A stretch of DNA of 33,353 nt from Leuconostoc falkenbergense (GCF_014634805.1 NZ_BMBS01000024.1:1-33353), one strand, 5' to 3'; positions 24,160 to 33,295 are shown, numbered from the stretch's first letter. Notes: generated from the sequence alone by a model not told the origin. Translations and numbers: made by a program.

Positions 24160-25395
24160 ATGCAACAAACTGGTATGTCCCCGCTCAATGCGCACCATTT
24201 TAGTGCTTACCAAAAAAAGGTAATCGCTTCTACTGCAGCAGGTTTCGGGTTGGAAAACATGGATGTGATGTTTTTGTCATTTACACTTTCATCTATGATT
24301 GTTGATTTGCATATATCAGGTGCAGCAGCTGGCCTGATATCATCAATCACAAACTTAGGTATGCTGATTGGCGGTCTCTTTTTTGGCATATTAGCTGACA
24401 AGTATGGCCGAGTAAAAGTCTTTACATACACTATCTGGATTTTTGCAATCGCAACAGCATTAATGTTTTTTGCCAAAAATGTCTATTGGGTCTACGCTCT
24501 ACGTTTTCTTGCTGGAATAGGTGCTGGCGGTGAATATGGTTCTGGAATGGCTATTATTGCTGAAAGTTTTCCAAAAAGAGCTATCGCCAAAGTAACATCC
24601 CTTTCAGCTATTGGTGGTCAAATCGGCGCCATATTGGCAGCAATTTTAGCAGCCGTTATCTTACCAATATTAGGTTGGCATACACTTTACGTCTTTGGTT
24701 TACTACCCGTCATTTTGATTTTCTTTATTCGCCGACACTTATCGGAAAGTAAAGTATTCACTGATATGCAAGCTAAGCAAACCAGCACCGAGTATCGTCC
24801 GGGTTCAATTACAGCATTATTTGCAACACCAGCGCAAGCATGGCAAACAATTGCTTTAATGATTATGGTTATGGTCCAAATCGCTGGCTATTTTGGACTT
24901 ATGAACTGGCTGCCATCCATCATGCAAAAACGAATTGGGCTCACTGCTGCAAGCTCCTCTCTCTGGATGATTGCCACAATAATTGGGATGAGCCTTGGCA
25001 TGCTAACCTTTGGCGCAATTATGGATAAATTTGGTGCAAGACGTGCTTATACCATATTTCTGATTGCTTCAGCACTTGCCGTTTTTGTATTAACAATGGC
25101 GTCAAACAAAGTAGAATTACTTCTAGCACAAATGTTAGTTGGTTTCTTTGCAAATGGTATGTATGGTGGTTATGGTGCCATTATGGGCCACTTATACCCC
25201 ACGGAAATTCGTGCCACTGCCAATAACACCATCATGAATTTTGGTCGTGCAGTTGGCGGATTCTCAAGTGTTCTCATTGGCTTTCTAATGGATCGCTATT
25301 CATTGGTCATCGTCATGGGATTTCTATCTGTCTTGTATCTGATTAGCCTAAGTGTCATGCTCACTATTCCAAAACTAAAATCAAAAACAATCTAA
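24160..25395 (+). CDS. MFS transporter of the acid/sugar symporter type
   Basis: The 411-residue protein is a twelve-helix major facilitator. The conserved loop motif GILADKYGRVKV is at residues 76-87, the first helix holds GFGLENMDVMF where related symporters keep the GxxxxD proton/substrate site, and RFLAGIGAGGEYGSG (about 114-128) is the fourth-helix signature of the sialate/aromatic acid:H+ symporter group. LYPTEIRATANN in the second half is also typical. The substrate is unknown; a carboxylate is the most likely guess. ATG 24160 has AAGGAG 7 bases upstream. The gene is alone, with its own promoter and terminator. Confidence 0.88.
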   Translation: MQQTGMSPLNAHHFSAYQKKVIASTAAGFGLENMDVMFLSFTLSSMIVDLHISGAAAGLISSITNLGMLIGGLFFGILADKYGRVKVFTYTIWIFAIATALMFFAKNVYWVYALRFLAGIGAGGEYGSGMAIIAESFPKRAIAKVTSLSAIGGQIGAILAAILAAVILPILGWHTLYVFGLLPVILIFFIRRHLSESKVFTDMQAKQTSTEYRPGSITALFATPAQAWQTIALMIMVMVQIAGYFGLMNWLPSIMQKRIGLTAASSSLWMIATIIGMSLGMLTFGAIMDKFGARRAYTIFLIASALAVFVLTMASNKVELLLAQMLVGFFANGMYGGYGAIMGHLYPTEIRATANNTIMNFGRAVGGFSSVLIGFLMDRYSLVIVMGFLSVLYLISLSVMLTIPKLKSKTI

Positions 25396-25425
25396 AAAGA
25401 CTTGATTAGAAATCAAGTCTTTTTT
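25394..25425. terminator. Bidirectional terminator between the MFS gene and the ABC transporter gene
   Basis: A 14-bp stem (25394-25407 with 25411-25424) around a 3-base loop is flanked by A- and T-runs and serves the two convergent genes. It starts inside the last codon of the MFS gene. Confidence 0.92.
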
Positions 25426-25439
25426 AATAGCTCTTAATA

Positions 25440-26915
25440 TTATCGAGATGTCCTGTTCATACGATTTTCAGCATAACCCAGTGCTCGGCTAATACCAAAT
25501 GTTAAGACAAAGTAGATTAATGATGTAATCACCAATGGGAAAAATGGCTTAAAGGATGCGCCTTGGACAACACCTGTTTGAAACATCAACTCACCAACAC
25601 CAATGACAGATACGACGGAACCTTCCTTGATGACAGTCACAAACTCATTTCCCAATGCTGGCAATATGTTTTTAACGGCTTGCGGCAAAATAATATAACG
25701 CATTGCCTTGCCCTTAGACAAGCCTAACGAACGCGCCGCTTCGTTTTGGCCATTATCAACGGAGTTAATACCAGAACGGATGATTTCTGCCACATAGGCG
25801 GCAGAATTTAATCCCATGGCCAAAGCACCAGCAGCAAAGGCAGACAAATTGAATCCAATCACTTGTGTACCGAAAAATACCATAAATGCTTGAACAAGCA
25901 GTGGCGTGCCACGGACATATTCAACATATATATTACCAATTGCTTTTAGGATAAAATTAGGTGATAGCTTAAATAATGCGAATATCGTACCTAATATAAC
26001 GCCAATCACAACAGCAATAGCGGCTAACGCCAGCGTTAGCAATGTGCCTTTAATAAATAAGTTACCGTACTTCGCCCAGAAAGACTGATCAGCAAACATT
26101 AACTTATTGGCTTTTTTCTGATATGCTGCCAATTTTCCAGATTTGACAATCTTAGTGATTGAAGCATTAATTTTTGACTTCAAGACTGGTGAGTTTTTGG
26201 GCATAGCTACTGAAACTGCCCCTTCACCTGAAGCAGGCTTTGGATAAATAATTTTGAAAGTTTTATTTTGTTGTGTATATGCTTTAGAAATTGGTTCATT
26301 CAACACAATTCCAGCTATCTTGCCAGTTGATAACTGTGCAACCAAATCAGGCACTTTTTGCAGGCTAACTAATGTTGAGCTACTCATGTTATCTTGAACA
26401 TAAGTTTCTTGAGTCGTTTGCTTTTGAGCACCAATTTTTTTACCAGCAAAGGAAGACAAATTACTCGAATATTTGCCAGCATCCTTTTTAAGGACCATTA
26501 TTGTTTGCAATGGCTTCAAATAAGCCTGCGAAAAGTCAACAACTTGTTCACGTTCCGGTGTTGCGTTGATACCTGAAATGATAACGTCGATCTTACCAGT
26601 CTGCAGGGCACCTATCAGACCGTCAAATCCCATTTCTTTAATAACTGGCTTAACGCCTAAGTCCTTGGCTATTTGCTTAGCCATGTCAACTTCAAAACCA
26701 ACAATTTGATCACGTCCATTAACAGTTGCGTGAAATTCAAAAGGCGCATAATCGGCTGACAAACCAATCACCAATGTACCTTTCTTTTTGATTTTAGTCA
26801 ATGCTGGATCGGTTGTTGCTGCGTTCACCTTAGTTTGACCTAAAGTTCCGACAAATGGCATTAACATAATTGAAAGCATTGCCACTATCATTATTTTTTT
26901 TATTATTTTCTGCAT
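25440..26915 (-). CDS. Amino-acid ABC transporter, fused substrate-binding protein and permease (GlnP type)
   Basis: This is the membrane part of an importer for a polar amino acid, probably glutamine, glutamate or similar. The 491-residue protein starts with a signal peptide (cleavage likely after residue 32). A periplasmic-type binding domain follows (about 38-265, opening with GTLVIGLSADYAPFEF, with GFEVDMAKQIA and ISGINATPEREQ). Then comes a five-helix HisM/GlnP permease domain (about 278-491) with the EAA loop EAARSLGLSKGKAMRYIILP. No ATPase gene lies next to it, so the partner GlnQ must come from elsewhere. ATG 26915 is preferred over TTG 26921 because AAGGAG is 10 or so bases upstream. 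Confidence 0.92.
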   Translation of the reverse strand: MQKIIKKIMIVAMLSIMLMPFVGTLGQTKVNAATTDPALTKIKKKGTLVIGLSADYAPFEFHATVNGRDQIVGFEVDMAKQIAKDLGVKPVIKEMGFDGLIGALQTGKIDVIISGINATPEREQVVDFSQAYLKPLQTIMVLKKDAGKYSSNLSSFAGKKIGAQKQTTQETYVQDNMSSSTLVSLQKVPDLVAQLSTGKIAGIVLNEPISKAYTQQNKTFKIIYPKPASGEGAVSVAMPKNSPVLKSKINASITKIVKSGKLAAYQKKANKLMFADQSFWAKYGNLFIKGTLLTLALAAIAVVIGVILGTIFALFKLSPNFILKAIGNIYVEYVRGTPLLVQAFMVFFGTQVIGFNLSAFAAGALAMGLNSAAYVAEIIRSGINSVDNGQNEAARSLGLSKGKAMRYIILPQAVKNILPALGNEFVTVIKEGSVVSVIGVGELMFQTGVVQGASFKPFFPLVITSLIYFVLTFGISRALGYAENRMNRTSR

Positions 26916-26952
26916 ATCCAAATCTCTCCTTGTGCTGTATCACAATAATAAC

Positions 26953-26981
26953 AGTTTACGCGATAATGAATTTTTATGCAA
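26953..26981 (-). promoter_or_regulatory. Promoter of the fused ABC transporter gene
   Basis: TTGCAT (26981-26976) and TAAACT (26958-26953) are 17 bases apart. It lies between the rnpB terminator and the gene. Confidence 0.65.
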
Positions 26982-27035
26982 CATTATTTTCTTTTTATAC
27001 AAAAAATAACTGCATACCCTTGCTTTTTATTCATT

Positions 27036-27056
27036 AAAAAAACTCGCCGAAGCGAG
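27036..27056 (-). terminator. Terminator of rnpB
   Basis: CTCGC and GCGAG (27056-27052 with 27047-27043) pair around a 4-base loop and are followed by seven T's on the minus strand, a few bases after the RNase P RNA 3' end. Confidence 0.9.
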
Positions 27057-27062
27057 CTTACC

Positions 27063-27484
<422 letters not shown>

Positions 27485-27486
27485 TT

Positions 27487-27906
27487 TTACGCGTTTTCAT
27501 TTTCAGAGTGGTCACGACCAAAAACAGCACGTTCCAAGTTAGCAACACGTTTAATCAGATCCAAATTAGTAACAGTATTAGCTGAAGGTGCAACAGGCTT
27601 CACCTCTGGCGCTGGCGTAACAACAGGCGATACTGTCTCAACCGCGGGCGCCGCAGGTGCAACATTAGCAGCTTGAACGCTCTGTTGTTTTACAAGGACT
27701 AATTGATCTTGCGCATCTTTTAATGCTGTCTGTAAACGCGCAACTTCACCTTGCAGTTGCTCAATACGGCCACCAAATGCACCATAATCTTTTATGATAT
27801 CATCTAAAAAGCTATCGACATCGGCCGGATCATATCCGACACCCATGCGCTTTTGCTTAAAAACACGTTCTAAAATATCTTTTTGCGTGTATTTTACTTG
27901 TTCCAC
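27487..27906 (-). CDS. gpsB: Cell division regulator GpsB
   Basis: GpsB is a cytoplasmic DivIVA-like protein that moves between septum and side wall and binds bifunctional penicillin-binding proteins. The 139-residue product has the DivIVA N-domain (YTQKDILERVFKQKR at 6-20 and GYDPADVDSFLDDIIKDY at 24-41), a coiled coil to about residue 75, and a Pro/Ala/Val-rich linker (79-110) longer than in B. subtilis. The conserved C-terminal trimerisation helix is NLDLIKRVANLERAVFG (114-130). The start is GTG 27906 with GAGGTG upstream; GTG 27915 would overlap that site. It has its own promoter. The neighbours ypsA and pbp1A upstream and rnpB downstream match the usual Firmicutes order and link it to PBP1a. 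Confidence 0.94.
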   Translation of the reverse strand: MEQVKYTQKDILERVFKQKRMGVGYDPADVDSFLDDIIKDYGAFGGRIEQLQGEVARLQTALKDAQDQLVLVKQQSVQAANVAPAAPAVETVSPVVTPAPEVKPVAPSANTVTNLDLIKRVANLERAVFGRDHSENENA

Positions 27907-27940
27907 AAGACACACCTCGTTTAATTTTTTAACTTAATTT

Positions 27941-27969
27941 ATATTACCAATAAATTCTCAGAATTACAA
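27941..27969 (-). promoter_or_regulatory. Promoter of gpsB
   Basis: TTGTAA (27969-27964) and TAATAT (27946-27941) are 17 bases apart, with TG one base upstream of the -10 element. Confidence 0.75.
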
Positions 27970-27982
27970 GAAAAATAAACAA

Positions 27983-28552
27983 TTATTCATCAAATATTAT
28001 ATTTTCTATACGTTGTTCTTCGTATTCCGTAGCGTAATCTTGTAACGCCATCATATCAATTTGTGTCAATGGATAGGGCGTTTTCTTTTGATATGCTTGA
28101 ATAATTTGACTGTCAAATTGGGTTTTACCTGGGTAGTCTGCGTCATATATTAATAATGCACCATCCGTATGTGAAAGCATAAATTGTTGGTAAGCTCTGA
28201 GCTGCCCTGAGACTTGATACTCTTGTGTAGACACACTCTCTGCGAAGTCGCTCTGTGCAATCAAGTCGTGCAGCCTTTCTTGATTTTTTGATTGCCATTG
28301 CCCGCCAAAGTTTTTAAAAGGCAGCATCATAGCAACTTTTAAATTTGGATAGTCCCTTTTCAATTCTTGAACAACCGACACCACCCATTGCTCAATTCCC
28401 AACTGACCACCTGTGATAACCCACTCTAACCCTTCATCCAATTGCGTCTTTAATGCCTGTTTCAATGCAAATTTAATCACCTTAATTTTGGGATCTTGAT
28501 CACCAAAAGTACCAAGCTCATAATTACGATATCCGGTTACCCATAGCCGCAT
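27983..28552 (-). CDS. ypsA: YpsA family protein (UPF0398, SLOG fold)
   Basis: YpsA proteins have a Rossmann-like SLOG fold related to DprA and are linked to cell division in Gram-positive cocci and bacilli; the biochemical function is unknown. The 189-residue protein shows the family start [14 protein letters not shown], the nucleotide-site [11 protein letters not shown] (about 46-56), and [16 protein letters not shown] in the second half. ATG 28552 follows GGAGGG; an in-frame TTG at 28564 lies before this site. It is preceded by the pbp1A terminator with no promoter evident, so it may depend on read-through. It lies directly before gpsB, the same order as in Bacillus. Confidence 0.93.
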   Translation of the reverse strand: MRLWVTGYRNYELGTFGDQDPKIKVIKFALKQALKTQLDEGLEWVITGGQLGIEQWVVSVVQELKRDYPNLKVAMMLPFKNFGGQWQSKNQERLHDLIAQSDFAESVSTQEYQVSGQLRAYQQFMLSHTDGALLIYDADYPGKTQFDSQIIQAYQKKTPYPLTQIDMMALQDYATEYEEQRIENIIFDE

Positions 28553-28571
28553 TTTTCCCTCCAAATATAAA

Positions 28572-28604
28572 GAACAATCTTAGCTATTAATAGCCAGATT
28601 GTTC
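28572..28604 (-). terminator. Terminator or attenuator between pbp1A and ypsA
   Basis: A 9-bp stem (28604-28596 with 28580-28572) continues after a small internal loop into a 5-bp inner stem. The minus-strand tail is CTTTATATTT, a weak T-run, so termination is probably partial. Confidence 0.7.
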
Positions 28605-28617
28605 GATCAAATCCTAA

Positions 28618-30804
28618 TTAATTGTTTCCTGTTGTAGATCCAGTCGATGCAGAGTTCGTCGAAATACCCGCTTCAGCAGGTGTTTCACCGGACTGGGTAA
28701 TAGAGGTTACACTTGGTAAGCCACCATTGCTCCATGAGGCATTTTTAACTTCATATTCAACAATATTACCCTTTACGGTTTGTTTAACACTATCAGGCAT
28801 GGTCCAGTCCGTATTATCCTTGTTTTGCATAGCATAAGCCATTACTTTGGCATAATATTGTGCTGGCAAATCTTGTTCTGTCCAAGGAATATAGTTTTGC
28901 TTTGGATAATCAAAACCTGTCCAAACAGACAGTGCATATGACCGTGTATAACCAGTGAACCAAGCGTCAGAAATGGCACGTTCAGGCATATTATCATCTT
29001 CATCATAACCAACTAATCCAGATTTACCAGCTTGATGTAGACCAGTAATCGCAGCATCAGCAGCTGTGGCATTAGGCTTGATAACGCCTTTTAACATGTC
29101 TGTTATCATAAAAGCCGTGCTTGTTTTCATCGCGCGTGTGCCAGTTGTTGTGTAGTTATGTGTTGTGCCATCAGCAGTTACCACTTTAGTAATATAAGTG
29201 GGTTTGTAATAAGTACCACCGTTCGCGATTGCGCCAAAAGCAGCTGCTTCTTGCTCTGATGTCACTGGAATACCAATGGCTGCCGAACCACCAGGCGTGC
29301 CATCGGTTGTAATTCCCAAACCATTAACAAATTTCTCTGCGTTAGCCCCACCAACTTCTTCTAGTGTTCGCACAGCAGGAATATTACGAGACTGGGTTAA
29401 GGCAGTACGCATAGTGATATTTCCCATATACTTTTTATCCCAGTCGTAAACATCCTTATCGGTACCGACATACTTATATTTTTTATCGACAACCGTTCGA
29501 TACGTTGGCCAGTTCAAATACTCAATGGCTGGTCCGTAATCCAGTAATGGTTTAATGGATGATCCCGATGAGCGTGAAGATTGTGTAGCTCGGTTTAAAC
29601 CAAATGTCGTTGTGACATTTCGACCACCAATTTGCGCCACAACACGTCCGTTATTAGGGTTAGTCATTGTTGCACTAATCTGTAAGTTTGCACTAGAAAA
29701 AGTAACTGACCCACTGTTCGCATTATCGTACAATGATTGTTGCAAACTAGAATCCATACTAGTATATATCTTCAAACCTGATTTAGAAGTATCATATCCC
29801 AGTTTTTGGGCTTCTGAAATGGCTGATTTGGCGTAAGCATCAACTACCTTGCGATTTTGATCAGCATTTTCTGCTTTCGTTGTCAAATCTTGCAGGCCGT
29901 CGTTGACAGGAGTAGCAATAGCCGCCTTAGCTTGTTTTTCAGTAATGGCACCATACTTGACCATTGCTTCAATAACAGTATTTCGTCGTTCTTTGGCTGC
30001 AGAATTATTTTTTAAATAAGGATCGTAATACGTTGGTGATTGTGGCATTCCTGCAAGCAATGCCAACTGTGGTATCGACAACTCCGTTAATGGTTTACTA
30101 TAAAAGTATTCGGCGGCCGTTTTCATGCCATAAATACCATGACCCATATAGACTTTATTGACATAGAACGTTAGAATTTCGTTTTTAGTAAAATTCTTTT
30201 CAACTCGTAGTGCAAGCCAAGCTTCTTGGGCTTTACGTTTTAATGTTTGGTCGGCTGATGATGTACTAAAGACAGATAACTTAACAAGTTGCTGAGTTAA
30301 CGTTGAGCCGCCTTGCATACCCAGTGAAGAACCTTTAATGTTAGCTAAAGCGGCACCCATAATACGAATTGGATCAACACCATTGTGCTTATAAAAGCGT
30401 CGATCTTCAATTGAAACAACCGCCTGCTTCAACGTTTTAGGAATTTCGTTTGCATTCGCATAGTCACGCTCTTGCGTCGCCATAGTCCAAATAACATTTC
30501 CCTGACTGTCTAATAGTTGCGTTGAATTTTCAGAAGCTAAATCTGATTCAGTAATATTAGGTGCATCAGTGGCATACGTGAAAAATAATGCCGCACCAGC
30601 CAAACTTCCAATAATTCCTAGCGTTAATAGCCAAAGGAAAATTGCAAGTAACCATCGTCGTTTTTTTCTTGGCTTACGAGGTTTTTTTGGACCGCTACCC
30701 TTGCCTTTGGGTCTGGGCCTTGGTGGTTCTTGACCTGGCTGATTATCGTACATATTTTGGTTGCGATCAACACGCGACCATTGATTTGAATTATCATTTG
30801 CCAT
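28618..30804 (-). CDS. pbp1A: Bifunctional penicillin-binding protein 1A
   Basis: PBP1a polymerises glycan strands and cross-links peptidoglycan outside the membrane. The 728-residue protein has a basic, Pro-rich cytoplasmic tail (1-50), one membrane helix (51-77), and the GT51 glycosyltransferase domain with catalytic Glu133 in EDRRFYKHNG and GGSTLTQQLVK. The transpeptidase domain follows with SSIK near residue 414 (catalytic serine), SRN as the SxN motif, and AGKSG where most family members have KTG. A Ser/Thr/Gly-rich tail ends the protein. ATG 30804 has AGGAG upstream. It follows recU with 24 bases between, the conserved recU-ponA pair, and lies near gpsB, whose product binds PBP1a-type proteins through the cytoplasmic tail. 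Confidence 0.95.
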   Translation of the reverse strand: MANDNSNQWSRVDRNQNMYDNQPGQEPPRPRPKGKGSGPKKPRKPRKKRRWLLAIFLWLLTLGIIGSLAGAALFFTYATDAPNITESDLASENSTQLLDSQGNVIWTMATQERDYANANEIPKTLKQAVVSIEDRRFYKHNGVDPIRIMGAALANIKGSSLGMQGGSTLTQQLVKLSVFSTSSADQTLKRKAQEAWLALRVEKNFTKNEILTFYVNKVYMGHGIYGMKTAAEYFYSKPLTELSIPQLALLAGMPQSPTYYDPYLKNNSAAKERRNTVIEAMVKYGAITEKQAKAAIATPVNDGLQDLTTKAENADQNRKVVDAYAKSAISEAQKLGYDTSKSGLKIYTSMDSSLQQSLYDNANSGSVTFSSANLQISATMTNPNNGRVVAQIGGRNVTTTFGLNRATQSSRSSGSSIKPLLDYGPAIEYLNWPTYRTVVDKKYKYVGTDKDVYDWDKKYMGNITMRTALTQSRNIPAVRTLEEVGGANAEKFVNGLGITTDGTPGGSAAIGIPVTSEQEAAAFGAIANGGTYYKPTYITKVVTADGTTHNYTTTGTRAMKTSTAFMITDMLKGVIKPNATAADAAITGLHQAGKSGLVGYDEDDNMPERAISDAWFTGYTRSYALSVWTGFDYPKQNYIPWTEQDLPAQYYAKVMAYAMQNKDNTDWTMPDSVKQTVKGNIVEYEVKNASWSNGGLPSVTSITQSGETPAEAGISTNSASTGSTTGNN

Positions 30805-30828
30805 AATACTGAGAGAGCTCCTAGATAT

Positions 30829-31443
30829 TTATTTTAACGATTCAAGCATCATATCAATAGCTTTTAGATAATCCAAACTTGGATTTAAGCTTTCTGGAAT
30901 AATGTACCCATGTGTCAAAATGTCATGATACGAAATGGATTGTTTACCCTTTAAATTCTGCCATTGTTTGATCAATGCACTTGCTGGGTACACATACCCC
31001 TCATTTAAAGTAGTGAATTTGATAATCACAAAACCAATGCCACCTTGAGATAAAATGTTTGCTAAATGTGTAATTTGATGCTGATGAAAGTTTTTCAAAG
31101 GAAATGATGTTTTATTTTTAGTTTCCTTAGCATCAAAATCAATATAACGTCCTTGATAAACACCATTATAATCTGTCGTGGAAGCCTGCTTGAAGTAGGC
31201 TTCCGTAATTTTAGCTGCAGCTCTGGCTGGATAGTCAACTTTGACAATTGTAATGGGGGTCGGCTTTTTGTGGACGACAGCAAGTCGATTTGCCAAATAA
31301 TAATCGTTAGCCTCATTAATTTCATCTTCCAGTCCCATACCACGTTTACCGAAAATTAAGGCTTTTTTTGTTGTCTTACCCGTTCGTATTGTATTTTGAA
31401 CAGAGTTCTTATGGCGTGTGCCTGCTGGATATTTAATGGTCAT
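30829..31443 (-). CDS. recU: Holliday junction resolvase RecU
   Basis: RecU cuts four-way DNA junctions in recombination and repair in Firmicutes. The 204-residue protein shows the type II nuclease-like fold with the family block YQGRYIDFDAKETKNK (96-111), holding Asp104 and Lys106 of the metal site, and FPLKNFHQHQ. HKKPTPITIVKVDYP (58-72) is also typical. ATG 31443 is chosen because known RecU proteins begin just before the KYPAG-like stretch; an ATG at 31455 and a GTG at 31458 are also in frame and neither has a strong ribosome binding site. It forms an operon with pbp1A. The promoter is an extended -10 at 31480-31485. Confidence 0.94.
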   Translation of the reverse strand: MTIKYPAGTRHKNSVQNTIRTGKTTKKALIFGKRGMGLEDEINEANDYYLANRLAVVHKKPTPITIVKVDYPARAAAKITEAYFKQASTTDYNGVYQGRYIDFDAKETKNKTSFPLKNFHQHQITHLANILSQGGIGFVIIKFTTLNEGYVYPASALIKQWQNLKGKQSISYHDILTHGYIIPESLNPSLDYLKAIDMMLESLK

Positions 31444-31479
31444 CACTGCTCTCATCACTTTTTTAAATATATATCTCTT

Positions 31480-31485
31480 ATTTTA
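31480..31485 (-). promoter_or_regulatory. Extended -10 promoter of recU-pbp1A
   Basis: ATGGTAAAAT has TAAAAT with the TG extension, 37 bases before the recU start. A TTGTGG 19 bases upstream is a weak -35. Confidence 0.6.
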
Positions 31486-31614
31486 CCATAAAAAATTGGC
31501 TAAACCACAATTGTATAACCTTCTAAATAAATATGACCGTCAAAATGCAACACATGATTATTCTTAATTGAATCTGTTATCTAATTTTCTAATCAACTTA
31601 TTATCAAATACCGA

Positions 31615-31644
31615 TTGACAATGATAAGTTTTTTATGTTAGGCT
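31615..31644 (+). promoter_or_regulatory. Promoter of the FUSC-family gene
   Basis: A perfect TTGACA (31615-31620) is 18 bases from TAGGCT (31639-31644), a weak -10 with a TG extension. Confidence 0.55.
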
Positions 31645-31676
31645 GGAAAAATTTGAAAATTTCGAGGTAATCTAAC

Positions 31677-32654
31677 ATGAATAAAATCAATCGCCATATC
31701 ATTCACGCTTTTTTGGGGATGAGTTCAATGGCCATTTCCTTATTAATTGGTGGGTTTTTTAATAATCAGTGGTTAGGTGTGATGAGTTGCTTTGGTGCAT
31801 TGACACTCATGTACTATGTACCCGCTAATCAACATAAAACAATATCACAACTGCTGATAGTAGACGTTATTTCTATTCTAGCTTTGCCTATCAGTGCTTT
31901 GTTAGCTGGATCAATGTTTGCTATTTTGTGGATTGGCATGTTAGCATTTATTTCACAATATATACTGACTAAAGAAAAAATGTTTGGCCCTCAAGCTTTT
32001 TTTATCTTGATGATTAATGGTATGTTGTCCAGTTTGGGTCAAATATCAATCATAACAAGACTTTTATTTGCTTTGTACATCATTTTAGGTGCCGTTATTG
32101 CAACTGTTTTCGCACTAATCGAAAATTGGTGTTATGAAAAATATGCCATCACATTCCGTCTAGATCGAGAAAAATTCACTTATAACATTGAATCCATGCG
32201 TGCCATTAACTATTCTATTTTTGCTATGTTAGCCTATTTTATTGGTGTTCAGAGTCACCTCAATAACTATTACTGGTTGTTAGTCTCTGCTATCACCATC
32301 TTGCAAGCTGAAAACATACCAACCGCTAGGCATCGCCAATACCACTATGTGCTTGCTGGCATTGTTGGATGTATATTTGCTTTATTAATTTATACAACAA
32401 TCCATCAAAAAATCTTATTGATGATTATTGCAGTCATATTGATGGGAATAATTTGTTTCGCAATGCCTAAAAGCTACTTGATTGGAAATTTTTTTACAAC
32501 ACCAATTGCGCTTATTCTTTTTAAACTGGTTCGACCTGAACTAGGAACAAATTTAATCATCACTCGGTTAATCGCAATTTTAATTGGTACTAGCATCGGC
32601 ATTGTCGGTGTTATTGCTTTTGATATTATTTTGCGCCAACAAAAATTAACCTGA
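31677..32654 (+). CDS. FUSC family membrane protein
   Basis: The 325-residue protein has about ten membrane segments arranged as two similar halves. The first opens AFLGMSSMAISLLIGGFFNNQWLG and the second, near residue 180, YSIFAMLAYFIGVQSHLNNYYW, which is the duplicated FUSC (fusaric acid resistance) pattern. The linker between halves carries charged residues on the cytoplasmic side (YEKYAITFRLDREKF). Related proteins export aromatic acids, but this copy lacks the large soluble domain of the full-length type; the substrate is unknown. ATG 31677 has GAGG about 10 bases upstream. It is divergent from recU and convergent with the SMR gene, with only 10 bases between the two stops and no terminator seen there. 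Confidence 0.8.
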   Translation: MNKINRHIIHAFLGMSSMAISLLIGGFFNNQWLGVMSCFGALTLMYYVPANQHKTISQLLIVDVISILALPISALLAGSMFAILWIGMLAFISQYILTKEKMFGPQAFFILMINGMLSSLGQISIITRLLFALYIILGAVIATVFALIENWCYEKYAITFRLDREKFTYNIESMRAINYSIFAMLAYFIGVQSHLNNYYWLLVSAITILQAENIPTARHRQYHYVLAGIVGCIFALLIYTTIHQKILLMIIAVILMGIICFAMPKSYLIGNFFTTPIALILFKLVRPELGTNLIITRLIAILIGTSIGIVGVIAFDIILRQQKLT

Positions 32655-32664
32655 TATCATCTCA

Positions 32665-32985
32665 CTATTCGCCAGCCGTCATTTTTATGCCAATAATAGC
32701 CACAATTAACAAAATTACAAACAACCAAGTGGCCCCAGAAAATTTATCATGAAACAATGACACACCAACGACTACCGAACCAACTGCACCAATGCCTGTC
32801 CAGATAGGATATGCTAAGCTAAACGACAAATGTTTGACTGCCTGCAATAAGAATAGCATGCTGGCAATTAAACCAACTACCGTAACGATAGCCCAACTAA
32901 TTTTTGAAAAACCATCGCTCAGTTTCATTGCAGTTGACCAAAGAATCTCAGATAAACCGGCCATTAATAAAAAAATCCATGACAT
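32665..32985 (-). CDS. sugE: SMR family exporter, SugE/Gdx type (probable guanidinium exporter)
   Basis: Small multidrug resistance proteins are four-helix dual-topology dimers driven by protons; the SugE/Gdx subgroup exports guanidinium. The 106-residue protein has Glu13 in AGLSEILW, the central proton/substrate residue, then KLSDGFSK and WTGIGAVGSVVVG in helix 3, all typical for Gdx. ATG 32985 has GGAGGT 6 bases upstream; the longer open frame to 33063 runs through the leader and is not coding. Many gdx genes are under guanidine riboswitches; the leader here folds but does not match the classes I know. The exact substrate is not proved by sequence. Confidence 0.9.
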   Translation of the reverse strand: MSWIFLLMAGLSEILWSTAMKLSDGFSKISWAIVTVVGLIASMLFLLQAVKHLSFSLAYPIWTGIGAVGSVVVGVSLFHDKFSGATWLFVILLIVAIIGIKMTAGE

Positions 32986-33008
32986 ATCAGACCTCCAAAT
33001 ACAAAAGT

Positions 33009-33050
33009 TGTAGCACCTTATTGGACAAAATTTGTCCCTTAGGTGACACA
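33009..33050 (-). promoter_or_regulatory. Structured leader hairpin upstream of the SMR exporter
   Basis: On the minus strand, 33050-33041 pairs with 33018-33009 (nine pairs, one mismatch, one wobble). After a small internal loop, GGACAA (33037-33032) pairs with TTGTCC (33028-33023). The leader is about 100 bases. CACCT in the 5' arm could instead pair with AGGT of the Shine-Dalgarno sequence at 32994-32991, so a translational switch is possible. The tail has only four T's, so it is a poor terminator. Confidence 0.6.
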
Positions 33051-33092
33051 GCTTTGTTGACATTTCTTTTGATAAGCTTCACACTGACTCTT

Positions 33093-33121
33093 ATTTTATC
33101 ATATGGCAATGACATAGCCAA
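33093..33121 (-). promoter_or_regulatory. Promoter of the SMR exporter
   Basis: TTGGCT (33121-33116) and TAAAAT (33098-33093) are 17 bases apart, with a TG extension (TGATAAAAT). The transcript would start near 33086, leaving a leader of about 100 bases. Confidence 0.65.
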
Positions 33122-33295
33122 GTAATTATATCATCAAAGTAATTTGAACAGAAAGCTGACTGATTAACTTTATCAGTTCCCTATGTTTTTTGATTTTTAA
33201 CAAACTTTTAAAATCATTTAAGTTTAATCAAGCAAGTTTTCATAATAATTAGTTCAACAATATAGCATTTTATTTTATATGGTAGATTGCAAGAA

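Noticed and set aside
31401-31425. LexA box in recU
   Set aside because: GAAC and GTTC are spaced by 3 bases instead of 4 and lie inside the coding region.
32986-33063. N-terminal extension of the SMR protein by 26 residues
   Set aside because: The extension has no membrane or family pattern, covers the structured leader and lies upstream of the GGAGGT site that serves ATG 32985.
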